Below, in pieces: positions 1 through 5,771 of a DNA stretch of 7,420 nucleotides; the first letter of the stretch is position 1, and each line of letters starts with the position of its first letter. The DNA is taken from positions 1 to 7,420 of the forward strand of contig JAIENF010000403.1 in assembly GCA_019751575.1 (NCBI GenBank), given 5' to 3'. The notes under the pieces are model-generated. The model saw only the letters and a program-made list of their open reading frames with translations. It was not told the origin of the DNA and ran no database searches. Source of the DNA: Burkholderiales bacterium (GTDB lineage: Bacteria; Pseudomonadota; Gammaproteobacteria; Burkholderiales; CAIKXV01). Made by a program: the position numbers and the translations under genes.

Positions 1-161
1 CCGAGGCCGACCATCAGCCAGCAGGCGGCGAGCGGCACGTAGCCCTCGCCCATCGCATCGGCGGTGCCGACGTTCAGCGAGCGGCCGGCGACCAGGCCAC
101 CCACGCCGATCGCCAGGAACAGCGCGCCGGCGAGCGTGTCCTGGTTGACCCAGCGGGGCAT
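1..161 (-). CDS. TctB-family small membrane subunit of a tripartite tricarboxylate transporter (5' part only)
   Basis: Only the first 53 or so residues are in the window; the gene continues past the left edge. The visible protein begins MPRWVNQDTLAGALFLAIGV. It has a hydrophobic segment at about residues 9-26, then a G-x-G-Y-x-P-L stretch, then the beginning of a second hydrophobic segment. That order (short N-terminus with an N-x-D-x-x-A-G motif, helix, 'MGxGYxPL', helix) is characteristic of TctB, the small membrane subunit that works with the large TctA permease. It lies 37 bases after the stop of a TctC/Bug receptor on the same strand, the usual tctC-tctB-tctA order, so tctA is expected further left. 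No strong ribosome site precedes the ATG at 161. An in-frame GTG at 179 would add six residues, and translation may be coupled to the receptor gene. The family call is from pattern recognition on a fragment. Confidence 0.75.
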   Translation of the reverse strand, partial: MPRWVNQDTLAGALFLAIGVGGLVAGRSLNVGTADAMGEGYVPLAACWLMVGL

Positions 162-198
162 CGTCGAACGGCCGGGCACCGGTGCGCCGGGCGGGCGG

Positions 199-1224
199 CT
201 ACTTCTGCCGGGCGCGCACCAGCCCGGCCTCGAGGAACACCGGGTACATCGCGGCGTCCTCGGCCGCCAGCCGCCGGGCGGTATCGGCGCGGTTCATCGG
301 CTCGACGATGAATCCTGCCGCGCGCGCCTTCTCGATGAATCCCTTGTCGCGCATCGTCTCGAGCAACCTCGCCTCGAGCGCCGCGAGCCGGTCGGGCGGC
401 GTTCCCCGGGGCGCTGCGATGTAGCGCCAGGTGCCGGCGAGGAAGTCGATGCCCTGCTCGCGGAACGTCGGCACGTCCGGGAGCAGGAAGTGGCGCTGGG
501 TGCCGGCGATCGCGAGGCTGCGTGCCGCCCCCGACTTGTGGTGCTGCGAGATGTCCGGCGCCGGCACGGTTGCCGAATCGATCTCGCCCGAGAGCAGCGC
601 CTGCACGGTCGGTGCGAATCCGGCATAGGCGATCTTGTTGATCCTCACGCCGATGGCGCGCTCCATCAGGGACGCCGCCACATGCGAGGAACCGCCCGGC
701 TGGTCATTGCCGTTGCGCAGCTTCCCCGGGTTCGCCTTCGCCGCCGCGACATAGTCGGCCAGGGTCTTGATGCTGGTCTTCGCACCGACCGACAGCACGA
801 CCGGATCGTCGCCGAAGAACACGATCGGCTCGAAGTCCGACAGCGCGTTCGCGTTCGGGTTGTTGTACTGGGCAAACACGGCTCCGGTGGCCACCATCGC
901 GATCGTGTAGCCATCGGGCTTCGACGAGGCCATCTCCTTGAGCCCGATGGTGCCGCCGGCGCCGGGCCGGTTGACCACCACGACCGGCTGGCCCATCTTC
1001 TTCGATGCCGCGTCGGCGACCAGCCGCATCGCGATGTCGCTGCCACCGCCCGGCGGCCACGGCACGATCATCGTGATCGGCTGCGAGGGAAAGCCCTGGG
1101 CGATCGCGCCGGAGACCATGATGCCGGCCGCGGCGGCCGCCATCGCGCAGGACAGCAGGCGGCGGCGCAGCCGGGCCGGGCGGGCGGCGGCGGAGGGGGA
1201 GGTGGCGGTTTCGATCCGGTTCAT
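199..1224 (-). CDS. Bug/TctC-family periplasmic solute-binding receptor (transporter-linked copy)
   Basis: Predicted 341-residue secreted receptor of the tripartite tricarboxylate transporter family. It should capture a small organic acid in the periplasm and hand it to the TctB/TctA permease. The N-terminus has several arginines (about 17-22), a hydrophobic stretch (about 24-42) and a likely signal peptidase site after A-I-A at residue 42. The mature part opens with the family hallmarks: F-P-S-Q-P-I, then IVPWPPGGGSD (about 53-63), then VVNRPGAGGTIG (about 83-94), and later PDGYT. Family members are usually about 320-330 residues, which fits. An ATG at 1245 lies in frame upstream, but the AGAGGAGAT ribosome site lies between the two, so the start at 1224 is preferred. 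It follows the LLM oxidoreductase gene by 49 bases and precedes tctB by 37, consistent with one operon. The ligand cannot be read from sequence; an aromatic or other carboxylate is inferred from the neighbours. Confidence 0.93.
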   Translation of the reverse strand: MNRIETATSPSAAARPARLRRRLLSCAMAAAAAGIMVSGAIAQGFPSQPITMIVPWPPGGGSDIAMRLVADAASKKMGQPVVVVNRPGAGGTIGLKEMASSKPDGYTIAMVATGAVFAQYNNPNANALSDFEPIVFFGDDPVVLSVGAKTSIKTLADYVAAAKANPGKLRNGNDQPGGSSHVAASLMERAIGVRINKIAYAGFAPTVQALLSGEIDSATVPAPDISQHHKSGAARSLAIAGTQRHFLLPDVPTFREQGIDFLAGTWRYIAAPRGTPPDRLAALEARLLETMRDKGFIEKARAAGFIVEPMNRADTARRLAAEDAAMYPVFLEAGLVRARQK

Positions 1225-1230
1225 CGTTCG

Positions 1231-1239
1231 ATCTCCTCT
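1231..1239 (-). promoter_or_regulatory. Ribosome binding site that fixes the start of the left Bug receptor
   Basis: The minus strand reads AGAGGAGAT here, ending 6 bases before the ATG at 1224. It lies downstream of the alternative in-frame ATG at 1245, so it supports the shorter protein. Confidence 0.75.
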
Positions 1240-1273
1240 GGGCATGGGCGCAACGTCGTTCCGGCGGGCCGGC

Positions 1274-2269
1274 TCAGGCAGGCTTGAATTCGCGGATCAC
1301 GGCCAGCGATTCGCTGCGATCCGATGCGTCGCCGGTGAGATAGAGCACCGGCTCGGCCACCCCGGCATCGATGTAGTCCTGCAGCCGCCGCGCGCAGCGC
1401 TGGCGGTCGCCCCATATGGCAAACGCCTCGACGGCCTCTTCGGGAACCAGCCGGGTCGCCTCGTCCATGTCCCGGCGCGAGACTGCGGCGATGATCGCTT
1501 CCTGGTCGATCGGGATGCCGGAATGCGCGATGCCATCGTCGATGTAGCGGTTGCGCAGCACGAAGGCCAGCTTGGTCCGGCTCTTCTGCATCGCTTCGCG
1601 TTCGTCGCTCGATGCGACGAAGAAGATGTAGGCCGCCTTGCGCACGGACGCGGCATCCCGCCCCGCCGCTGCCGCGCCCTCGTCGACCAGCGCGTAGGAC
1701 GCCTTCACGAACTCGGCCGAGAGGCCGGCAGACAGTACGGCGCCGTCGGCGGCACGGCCGGCGAAGCGCAGCATCTGCTCCTTCATCGGCGCCAGGTAGA
1801 CCGGGATCGGCGCGGGTGGCTGGAACATCATGCGCGCCCCCGCCAGCCGGTGCAGCATCGCCTCCGGCTGGTGCACCGGTTCGCCCGACCACAGGCCGCG
1901 CAACGCAGCGAGGTATTCACGGTTCGCCACCAGCGGCTTCTCGAGCTTGAGACCGGCCTCGGCGAGGAACAGCGGGTTGCCGACGCCGATGGCGATGGCC
2001 ACGCGGCCGGGCGCCGCCTCGGCGAGCGTCGCCATCGCCATCGCCAGCGGCATCGGGTTGCGCAGGAACGGGCTGATCGCCGTCGGCACCACCGTCGCGT
2101 GCTTCGTCGCCATCGCGAAGGCCATGCAGGAGGTCAGCGGGTCGCGGTAGCCCAGATGCTCGGCCATCCAGAAACTCGATGCACCTGCGGCCTCGGCCTC
2201 GCGCGCCGTGTCGAGCGATTCGCCGAAGGTGGAGAAGCCGTCGAAGCTGATGCCGATTCGGACTGTCAA
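1274..2269 (-). CDS. LLM-class (luciferase-like) flavin or F420-dependent oxidoreductase
   Basis: A 331-residue protein of the bacterial luciferase/methylene-tetrahydromethanopterin reductase superfamily, a TIM-barrel fold using FMN or coenzyme F420. Visible signs: the first strand VRIGISFDG; AREAEAAGASSFWMAEHLGY (about 22-41), the typical second block; a PTAISPFLRNP block (about 62-72); APGRVAIAIGVGNP (about 86-99), the usual 'GR-x-x-x-G-x-G' loop; and PVYLAPMKEQMLRFAGRAADG (about 156-176), which in F420-type members contacts the cofactor. Length is normal for the family. The start is TTG with an AGGTGA ribosome site 4 bases upstream; no in-frame ATG lies nearby. It sits between the opine-dehydrogenase-like gene (93-base gap) and the Bug receptor (49-base gap), all on the minus strand. 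Whether it uses FMN or F420 cannot be decided from sequence alone, but the cofG/fbiC gene at the right edge makes F420 plausible. The substrate is unknown. Confidence 0.9.
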   Translation of the reverse strand: MTVRIGISFDGFSTFGESLDTAREAEAAGASSFWMAEHLGYRDPLTSCMAFAMATKHATVVPTAISPFLRNPMPLAMAMATLAEAAPGRVAIAIGVGNPLFLAEAGLKLEKPLVANREYLAALRGLWSGEPVHQPEAMLHRLAGARMMFQPPAPIPVYLAPMKEQMLRFAGRAADGAVLSAGLSAEFVKASYALVDEGAAAAGRDAASVRKAAYIFFVASSDEREAMQKSRTKLAFVLRNRYIDDGIAHSGIPIDQEAIIAAVSRRDMDEATRLVPEEAVEAFAIWGDRQRCARRLQDYIDAGVAEPVLYLTGDASDRSESLAVIREFKPA

Positions 2270-2273
2270 GAGG

Positions 2274-2279
2274 TCACCT
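2274..2279 (-). promoter_or_regulatory. Ribosome binding site for the TTG start of the LLM oxidoreductase
   Basis: The minus strand reads AGGTGA, 4 bases before the TTG codon at 2269. The spacing is short but acceptable. It directly abuts a degenerate copy (TGCAATCACA, minus strand, 2288-2279) of the palindromic operator seen elsewhere in the window. Confidence 0.5.
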
Positions 2280-2362
2280 GTGATTGCAATGCCGCCGGCC
2301 CGCGCAGTTCGATGCAGGGCGCCCGTGCGGCGGAATCGATGGGCCAGGGCGACGCGGCGCGC

Positions 2363-3448
2363 TCACCCGCGCACGTGCCGCAGGAGTGCGTCGCGGTCCA
2401 TGCCCGCGATGCCCATCGTGGCGGCGGTGCGACCATGGGTTGCGAAATCCGTGCCAGTGAGCGTCCCGCCGAGCCGGTACAGCGCATCGGCGACCGGCGT
2501 CGGCACGCCCGAGATGCGTGCGATGTCGAGGAATGGCAGCAGCCCGTGGCCGAAATCCTCGCGGTAGTAGCGATGCTCGAGCGAATCGGGCGCCTTGATC
2601 CTGCGGTTCGCCTCGCCGCTGGCGATCGCGTGCAGCAGGTCGTCGGTGTCGGTCACCCAGGGCTCGACCGTCCCGTAGCGCTGCATCTCGGCCGCCACCC
2701 CGGGCAACGCATGCCCGAACGCAGCCGCCACCGCGATGCGCTCGGCATCGAGCTGGCGCATCACCCGGATGACGCCGGGCGTCATGCCCTGGACGTAGAA
2801 GGTGAAGTCGCCGCGGGTCGCCTCGACCCAGGCCGCACCGAGCACGGCGCCGGGAACATGCAGCACCATGTTCAGGTTGGACAGGCTCGAGTCGAGCACG
2901 TCGCCGACGCGCTGCGCGACCGGATACAGCGCTGCAGCCGCGTTCGCCGCGGCTTCGCCCCCGGGCAGCATCCCCAGGCGCAGGAACTTCGCGCGGCCGG
3001 TGACCGTGACCCGCGCCGGCTGGTACTTGCGCGCGATGTAGGACAACGTGTGGAACTCGGCCACTGGCGGCACCGCCCCGCCACTGGCCGCCGCATAGGC
3101 ATGGGCGAACTCGAGCGCACCCCCGGTATGGCCGGGGTTGAGCACCACCGGCAATCGATGCGCGCCTGCACGGGCCAGGTCGCGGGCGACCGCGGCATGG
3201 GACAGCGTCGGCAGGCAGACGAGGGCGACGTCGGCACCGTCGATCGCGCGCGCCATGTCGCAGGTCATCAGCGCCGGCGCGGCAAAGCCTTCGCCGAGCA
3301 CACCTTCATATTCGACGCCGCCGCGCGCGATGAACGGCGCGAGCGTGCGTTCCGACCGGTTCCACAGGCTCACCCGGTGCCCGGCAAGCGTCGCCTCGGC
3401 CACGGCCGCGGCACCGCCCGCCCCTGCGCCGATCACCGCGACATGCAT
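2363..3448 (-). CDS. Octopine/nopaline dehydrogenase-family NAD(P)-dependent oxidoreductase
   Basis: A 361-residue protein with an N-terminal Rossmann domain and a C-terminal helical domain of the octopine/nopaline dehydrogenase type. The dinucleotide-binding signature is VIGAGAGG (Gly7, Gly9, Gly12), followed by a strand ending in W-N-R-S (about 29-32). Family-typical features are NPGHTGGALEF (about 104-114), NLNMVLHVPG with a candidate catalytic His197, and the C-terminal block RYYREDFGHGLLPF (about 293-306) with ISGVPTP. Characterised members reductively join an amino acid to a 2-oxo acid or run the reverse oxidation. Here the gene sits in a catabolic-looking cluster, so a catabolic or different alcohol/imine dehydrogenase role is equally possible. 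The start at 3448 is chosen because a very strong GGGAGGGGGG ribosome site lies 6 bases upstream; longer versions (ATG at 3466 or 3571) would place that site inside the coding region. Gaps are 79 bases from the ferredoxin gene and 93 to the LLM gene. Confidence 0.88.
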   Translation of the reverse strand: MHVAVIGAGAGGAAAVAEATLAGHRVSLWNRSERTLAPFIARGGVEYEGVLGEGFAAPALMTCDMARAIDGADVALVCLPTLSHAAVARDLARAGAHRLPVVLNPGHTGGALEFAHAYAAASGGAVPPVAEFHTLSYIARKYQPARVTVTGRAKFLRLGMLPGGEAAANAAAALYPVAQRVGDVLDSSLSNLNMVLHVPGAVLGAAWVEATRGDFTFYVQGMTPGVIRVMRQLDAERIAVAAAFGHALPGVAAEMQRYGTVEPWVTDTDDLLHAIASGEANRRIKAPDSLEHRYYREDFGHGLLPFLDIARISGVPTPVADALYRLGGTLTGTDFATHGRTAATMGIAGMDRDALLRHVRG

Positions 3449-3454
3449 GGTCAG

Positions 3455-3464
3455 CCCCCCTCCC
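3455..3464 (-). promoter_or_regulatory. Strong ribosome binding site of the opine-dehydrogenase-like gene
   Basis: The minus strand reads GGGAGGGGGG, 6 bases before the ATG at 3448. It decides between that start and the two longer in-frame alternatives. Confidence 0.75.
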
Positions 3465-3475
3465 ATGACCGCACC

Positions 3476-3519
3476 GCGATGGTGCGCACGGCACGCACCG
3501 CCGCACCATGCAGCATCGC
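3476..3519. repeat. Imperfect inverted repeat between ferredoxin and opine-dehydrogenase-like genes
   Basis: ATGGTGCG at 3479-3486 is an exact inverted match to CGCACCAT at 3502-3509, with a 15-base loop. An outer pair, GCGAT (3476-3480) and ATCGC (3515-3519), can partly extend or compete with it. It lies wholly inside the 79-base gap between two genes transcribed leftward. No T-run follows on the minus strand, so it does not look like an intrinsic terminator. An mRNA stabiliser or processing hairpin is one possibility; chance in GC-rich DNA is another. Confidence 0.4.
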
Positions 3520-3527
3520 GGCGGCGT

Positions 3528-3836
3528 TCACGCCTGCACCTGCACGCGCGAATCGACCACGCGCACCGCATAGACCTTCAGGTCGATCGTGCACGGCGCA
3601 GTGAGCGCGCGCCCGCTGCGGATGTCGAACAGGCCGCTGTGGATCGGGCATTCGATGCGGCCCTCGGTGATGAATCCGTCGGCGAGGCTCGCGGACGCGT
3701 GGGTGCACCGGTCGTGGGTGGCGAAGATCGTCCCGTCGAGGTTGTACAGGCACACCGGCTCGCCCTGCACCCGCACCAGGAGGGTGCCTTCCTCGGGTAC
3801 ATCGCCCTGCGCGCACACGTCGATCCACTCGCTCAT
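3528..3836 (-). CDS. Rieske-type [2Fe-2S] ferredoxin of a ring-hydroxylating dioxygenase
   Basis: A small 102-residue electron carrier that should pass electrons from a ferredoxin reductase to the Rieske centre of the oxygenase encoded on the other strand. The cluster ligands are visible: Cys44 and His46 in D-R-C-T-H, then Cys63 and His66 in CPIHSGLFD, with 16 residues between the pairs. The C-terminal stretch SGRALTAPCTIDLKVYAVRV is typical of dioxygenase ferredoxins of the NahAb/NagAb/AndAb type, which are about 104-108 residues. No signal peptide, so cytoplasmic. The start at 3836 is chosen because GGAGG lies 6 bases upstream; the ATG at 3842 directly abuts that site and the one at 3878 lies before it. 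It is the first gene of the leftward cluster and is divergent from the alpha subunit, 136 bases apart. No reductase gene is in the window. Confidence 0.93.
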   Translation of the reverse strand: MSEWIDVCAQGDVPEEGTLLVRVQGEPVCLYNLDGTIFATHDRCTHASASLADGFITEGRIECPIHSGLFDIRSGRALTAPCTIDLKVYAVRVVDSRVQVQA

Positions 3837-3842
3837 CCGCAT

Positions 3843-3847
3843 CCTCC
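3843..3847 (-). promoter_or_regulatory. Ribosome binding site of the Rieske ferredoxin
   Basis: The minus strand reads GGAGG, 6 bases before the ATG at 3836. The next in-frame ATG at 3842 has no spacer to it and is therefore unlikely to be the start. Confidence 0.75.
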
Positions 3848-3873
3848 GGTCATCGCCCCTGCAGGCCGGCATG

Positions 3874-3902
3874 AGCATACACGACGCCAGCCCGGAACCG
3901 GC
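3874..3902 (-). promoter_or_regulatory. Possible leftward promoter for the ferredoxin cluster
   Basis: A TATGCT element (minus strand, 3879-3874) matches the -10 consensus at four of six positions and lies about 38 bases before the ferredoxin start. No good -35 hexamer is seen at 16-18 bases spacing (about 3897-3902). The palindrome at 3907-3916 lies immediately upstream, where an activator or repressor could act. This is a by-eye prediction in GC-rich DNA. Confidence 0.3.
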
Positions 3903-3905
3903 AGA

Positions 3906-3916
3906 CTGTGATCACA
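3906..3916. promoter_or_regulatory. Palindromic operator candidate in the divergent promoter (copy 1)
   Basis: The sequence CTGTGATCACA contains the perfect 10-base palindrome TGTGATCACA (3907-3916). It lies in the intergenic region between the divergent ferredoxin and alpha-subunit genes. The same 11 bases recur in front of cofG/fbiC. Its right half overlaps the best -35 candidate of the rightward promoter, which would suit a repressor. It resembles the two halves of a CRP site (TGTGA/TCACA) but without the six-base spacer, so it is not a CRP site. The size and symmetry would suit a dimeric helix-turn-helix regulator, for example of the GntR type, but no regulator gene is in the window. Confidence 0.6.
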
Positions 3917-3939
3917 CCGCGGCCCATTCCATGTACGAT
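3911..3939 (+). promoter_or_regulatory. Possible rightward promoter for the dioxygenase alpha/beta genes
   Basis: ATCACA (3911-3916, four of six to TTGACA) and TACGAT (3934-3939, four of six to TATAAT) are separated by 17 bases. They lie about 33 bases before the alpha start codon. The -35 element is the right half of the palindrome TGTGATCACA, so binding there would compete with polymerase. The surrounding GTAnnATGC is shared with the region in front of cofG/fbiC (6948-6956). Confidence 0.4.
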
Positions 3940-3952
3940 GCTGCGCTCGAAC

Positions 3953-3968
3953 ACCCTGCGGAGGCAGC
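3953..3968 (+). repeat. Leader repeat with ribosome binding site, copy 1 (alpha subunit)
   Basis: ACCCTGCGGAGGCAGC ends 4 bases before the alpha ATG. It matches the segment 6963-6978 in front of cofG/fbiC at 15 of 16 positions. The GGAGG within it (3960-3964, 8 bases before the ATG) is the ribosome site, so part of the match is functional constraint; the flanking identity is not explained by that. A related CCTGCAGGGGC lies on the minus strand at 3865-3855 in the ferredoxin leader. Confidence 0.5.
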
Positions 3969-3972
3969 CCGG

Positions 3973-5229
3973 ATGAATACTCCATCGCCCGTCGAGACCG
4001 ACGGCCTGTTCCGATGGCCCGACGAAGGACTCGCCCGTGTCCCGTTCCGGGTCTACAACGACCCGCAGATCGCCGAGGCGGAGCAGAAGCTGCTGTTCCA
4101 GGGCGAGACCTGGAACCTGGTCTGCCTCGACCTCGAGGTGGCCGAACCCGGCCAGTACCGCACCAACTGGATCGGCGACACGCCGGTGATCGTCGTGCGC
4201 GACCCGGTGGCCGACCGCATCCGCGTGTTCGTGAACCGCTGCGTGCACCGCGGCTCGATGCTCTGCCTGGAACAGCACGGCAAGGCCGAGAACTTCACCT
4301 GCATGTACCACAACTGGGTGTACAGCCTCGACGGCAAGCTGCAGAGCATCGCGTTCAAGCGTGGCGTGCGCGGCCAGGGCGGCATGCCGGCCGACTTCGA
4401 CATCACCCAGCACGGGCTGCGCGAACTGCGCGTCGACACCATCCGCAACCTGGTGTTCGCGACCTTCTCGAGCACGCTGCCGCCGGTGCGCGACTGGTTC
4501 GGCCCGCGCATGGTGTGGAGCCTCGAGCGCTTCTTCCACAAGCCGATCCGCCTGATCGGCGGATACACCCAGGTGCTGCCCAACAACTGGAAGCTCTACG
4601 CCGAGAACGTGCGCGACTCCTACCACGCGAGCCTGCTGCATACCTTCTTTGCCACCTTCGGCCTGAACCGGCTGTCGATGGACGGCGCGGTCGAGGTGAA
4701 CGAGGCCGGCGGCTCGCACCTGAGCTGGTCGAAGATGGCCACCGACGATGCCGAGGGCACCGACTACGCGTCCGGCGGGCTGCGCTCGATGCGCGACCTC
4801 GCGATCGAAGACCGGCGGCTGCTCAAGACCTGGCCCGAGTTCGAGGACGGCATCACCCACATGATCCAGACGCTGTTCCCCAACGTGTTCCTGCAGCAGA
4901 TCCAGAACACGCTGGCGGTGCGCCTGCTGGTGCCGCGCGGCCTCGACCGCTGCGACCTGCAGTGGTGGGTGTTCGCCTACGAGGACGACACGCCGGAGCA
5001 GCTGCGCATGCGGCTGATGCAGAGCAACCTGGTCGGGCCGGCAGGCCTGGTCTCGCTCGAGGACGGCTTCATCGGCAACGCGGTGCAGCGCACGACCCGC
5101 GGCGACCAGGGCCATGGCGCGATCGTCGAGATGGGCGGCCATGGCGTCACCACCGAGCGGCAGAGCCGGGTGTCGGAAGCAGCGGTGCGCGGCTTCTGGC
5201 AGCAGTGGCGCGGCCTGATGGGGTTCTGA
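3973..5229 (+). CDS. Ring-hydroxylating dioxygenase, large (alpha) subunit
   Basis: A 418-residue catalytic subunit of a Rieske non-haem iron oxygenase, adding one or two oxygen atoms to an aromatic ring in the cytoplasm. The N-terminal Rieske domain has C90-V-H92-R-G and C110-M-Y-H113, with the usual 17-residue spacing. The mononuclear iron site is in ENVRDSYHASLLH: Asp215 as the inter-subunit bridge and His218 and His223 as ligands. The third ligand is probably Asp364 in GPAGLVSLED. Length and the blocks RWPDEGLARVPFRVY, MPADFDITQHGL and TFGLNRLSMDG resemble salicylate 5-hydroxylase (NagG) and anthranilate dioxygenase (AndAc) large subunits, so an aromatic carboxylate is the inferred substrate. 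The start at 3973 has GGAGG 8 bases upstream and matches the family N-terminus; the frame is open further upstream only through non-homologous sequence overlapping the ferredoxin gene. All key residues are intact. The beta gene begins 2 bases after the stop. Confidence 0.95.
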   Translation: MNTPSPVETDGLFRWPDEGLARVPFRVYNDPQIAEAEQKLLFQGETWNLVCLDLEVAEPGQYRTNWIGDTPVIVVRDPVADRIRVFVNRCVHRGSMLCLEQHGKAENFTCMYHNWVYSLDGKLQSIAFKRGVRGQGGMPADFDITQHGLRELRVDTIRNLVFATFSSTLPPVRDWFGPRMVWSLERFFHKPIRLIGGYTQVLPNNWKLYAENVRDSYHASLLHTFFATFGLNRLSMDGAVEVNEAGGSHLSWSKMATDDAEGTDYASGGLRSMRDLAIEDRRLLKTWPEFEDGITHMIQTLFPNVFLQQIQNTLAVRLLVPRGLDRCDLQWWVFAYEDDTPEQLRMRLMQSNLVGPAGLVSLEDGFIGNAVQRTTRGDQGHGAIVEMGGHGVTTERQSRVSEAAVRGFWQQWRGLMGF

Positions 5230-5231
5230 GC

Positions 5232-5756
5232 ATGGCATCGAACATCGGATACACCGCGGCCGACCGCGACTTCCTCGCCGCCGCCGCACAGGCCTGCGCC
5301 GACTGCGCCGGCGCGATCGACGACGACAGCCTCGAGGCCTGGCCGGACTACTTCACCGACGACTGCGTGTACCGGGTCGAGACGCGCGAGGGCCGCGCGA
5401 ACGGCTGGGCGATCGGGCTGATGCACTGCGAGGGCCGCGCCATGCTGCGCGACCGCGTGCTGGCGATCCGCCACGGCAACGTGTTCGACCCCCACACCTA
5501 TCGCCATGTGCTGTCGTTGCCCCGGTTCGCGCCGGCACCCGCGGGCGGGCAGCGTGGCACGGAGCTTGCCTCTGCACGCCGGGTACTGACCAGCTTCAAC
5601 GTGACCCGGGTGATGAAGACGGGCGAGATGACGCTGTTCGCCGTGGGCACCTACGACGATCGATTCGTCGAGGCCGACGGCAGGCTGCTGATCCACGAGC
5701 GCACGGTCGTCCTCGATTCGCGCAACCTCGACACGCTGCTGGTCATCCCGCTCTGA
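5232..5756 (+). CDS. Ring-hydroxylating dioxygenase, small (beta) subunit
   Basis: A 174-residue protein of the SnoaL/NTF2-like cone fold that forms the structural half of the alpha3-beta3 oxygenase; it carries no metal. Family signs are DDSLEAWPDYFTDDCVYRVETRE (two overlapping parts at about 31-53), the MLRDRVLAIR segment (about 71-80), YRHVLSLPRF (about 90-99) and the C-terminal NLDTLLVIPL, which is almost diagnostic for NagH/AndAd-type beta subunits. Length is slightly above the usual 160-170, with extra residues around PAPAGGQRGTELASARR (about 101-117). TGA of alpha and ATG of beta are separated by two bases, so the two should be translationally coupled. It is followed after 15 bases by a Bug receptor gene whose ribosome site overlaps the beta stop codon. 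Confidence 0.93.
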   Translation: MASNIGYTAADRDFLAAAAQACADCAGAIDDDSLEAWPDYFTDDCVYRVETREGRANGWAIGLMHCEGRAMLRDRVLAIRHGNVFDPHTYRHVLSLPRFAPAPAGGQRGTELASARRVLTSFNVTRVMKTGEMTLFAVGTYDDRFVEADGRLLIHERTVVLDSRNLDTLLVIPL

Positions 5757-5771
5757 GGAGGACGCCGTCCC

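Noticed and set aside
1064..1076. CACGATCATCGTG inverted repeat
   Set aside because: It lies inside the Bug receptor gene over the conserved IVPWPPGG region, so the symmetry is a by-product of coding.
1173..1199. G-rich run with three close GGG tracts and a fourth GGGGG, a possible G-quadruplex
   Set aside because: The last loop is 10 bases, longer than canonical, and the run is the complement of codons for the Ala/Arg-rich signal-peptide start.
64..1287. A 407-codon plus-strand frame at the left end
   Set aside because: Antisense to the Bug receptor and to tctB; its Gly/Arg/His-rich translation has no recognisable domain.
938..3604. An 888-codon open frame on the plus strand across three minus-strand genes
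   Set aside because: It is antisense to the well-supported Bug, LLM and opine-dehydrogenase-like genes. Its translation is rich in Arg, Gly, Ala and His with no recognisable domain, as expected for a GC-rich shadow frame.
3907..3916. CRP/FNR binding site
   Set aside because: The half-sites TGTGA and TCACA are directly joined without the six-base spacer that CRP needs, and the sequence is not the FNR TTGAT-N4-ATCAA form.
3589..3972. Upstream in-frame extension of the alpha subunit
   Set aside because: It would overlap the ferredoxin gene antisense and cover the promoter. The family N-terminus and the GGAGG site both support the start at 3973.
3850..5289. A 479-codon minus-strand frame opposite the alpha subunit
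   Set aside because: It is the complement of a strongly conserved Rieske oxygenase gene and also crosses the divergent promoter. The composition is atypical and no family is recognisable.
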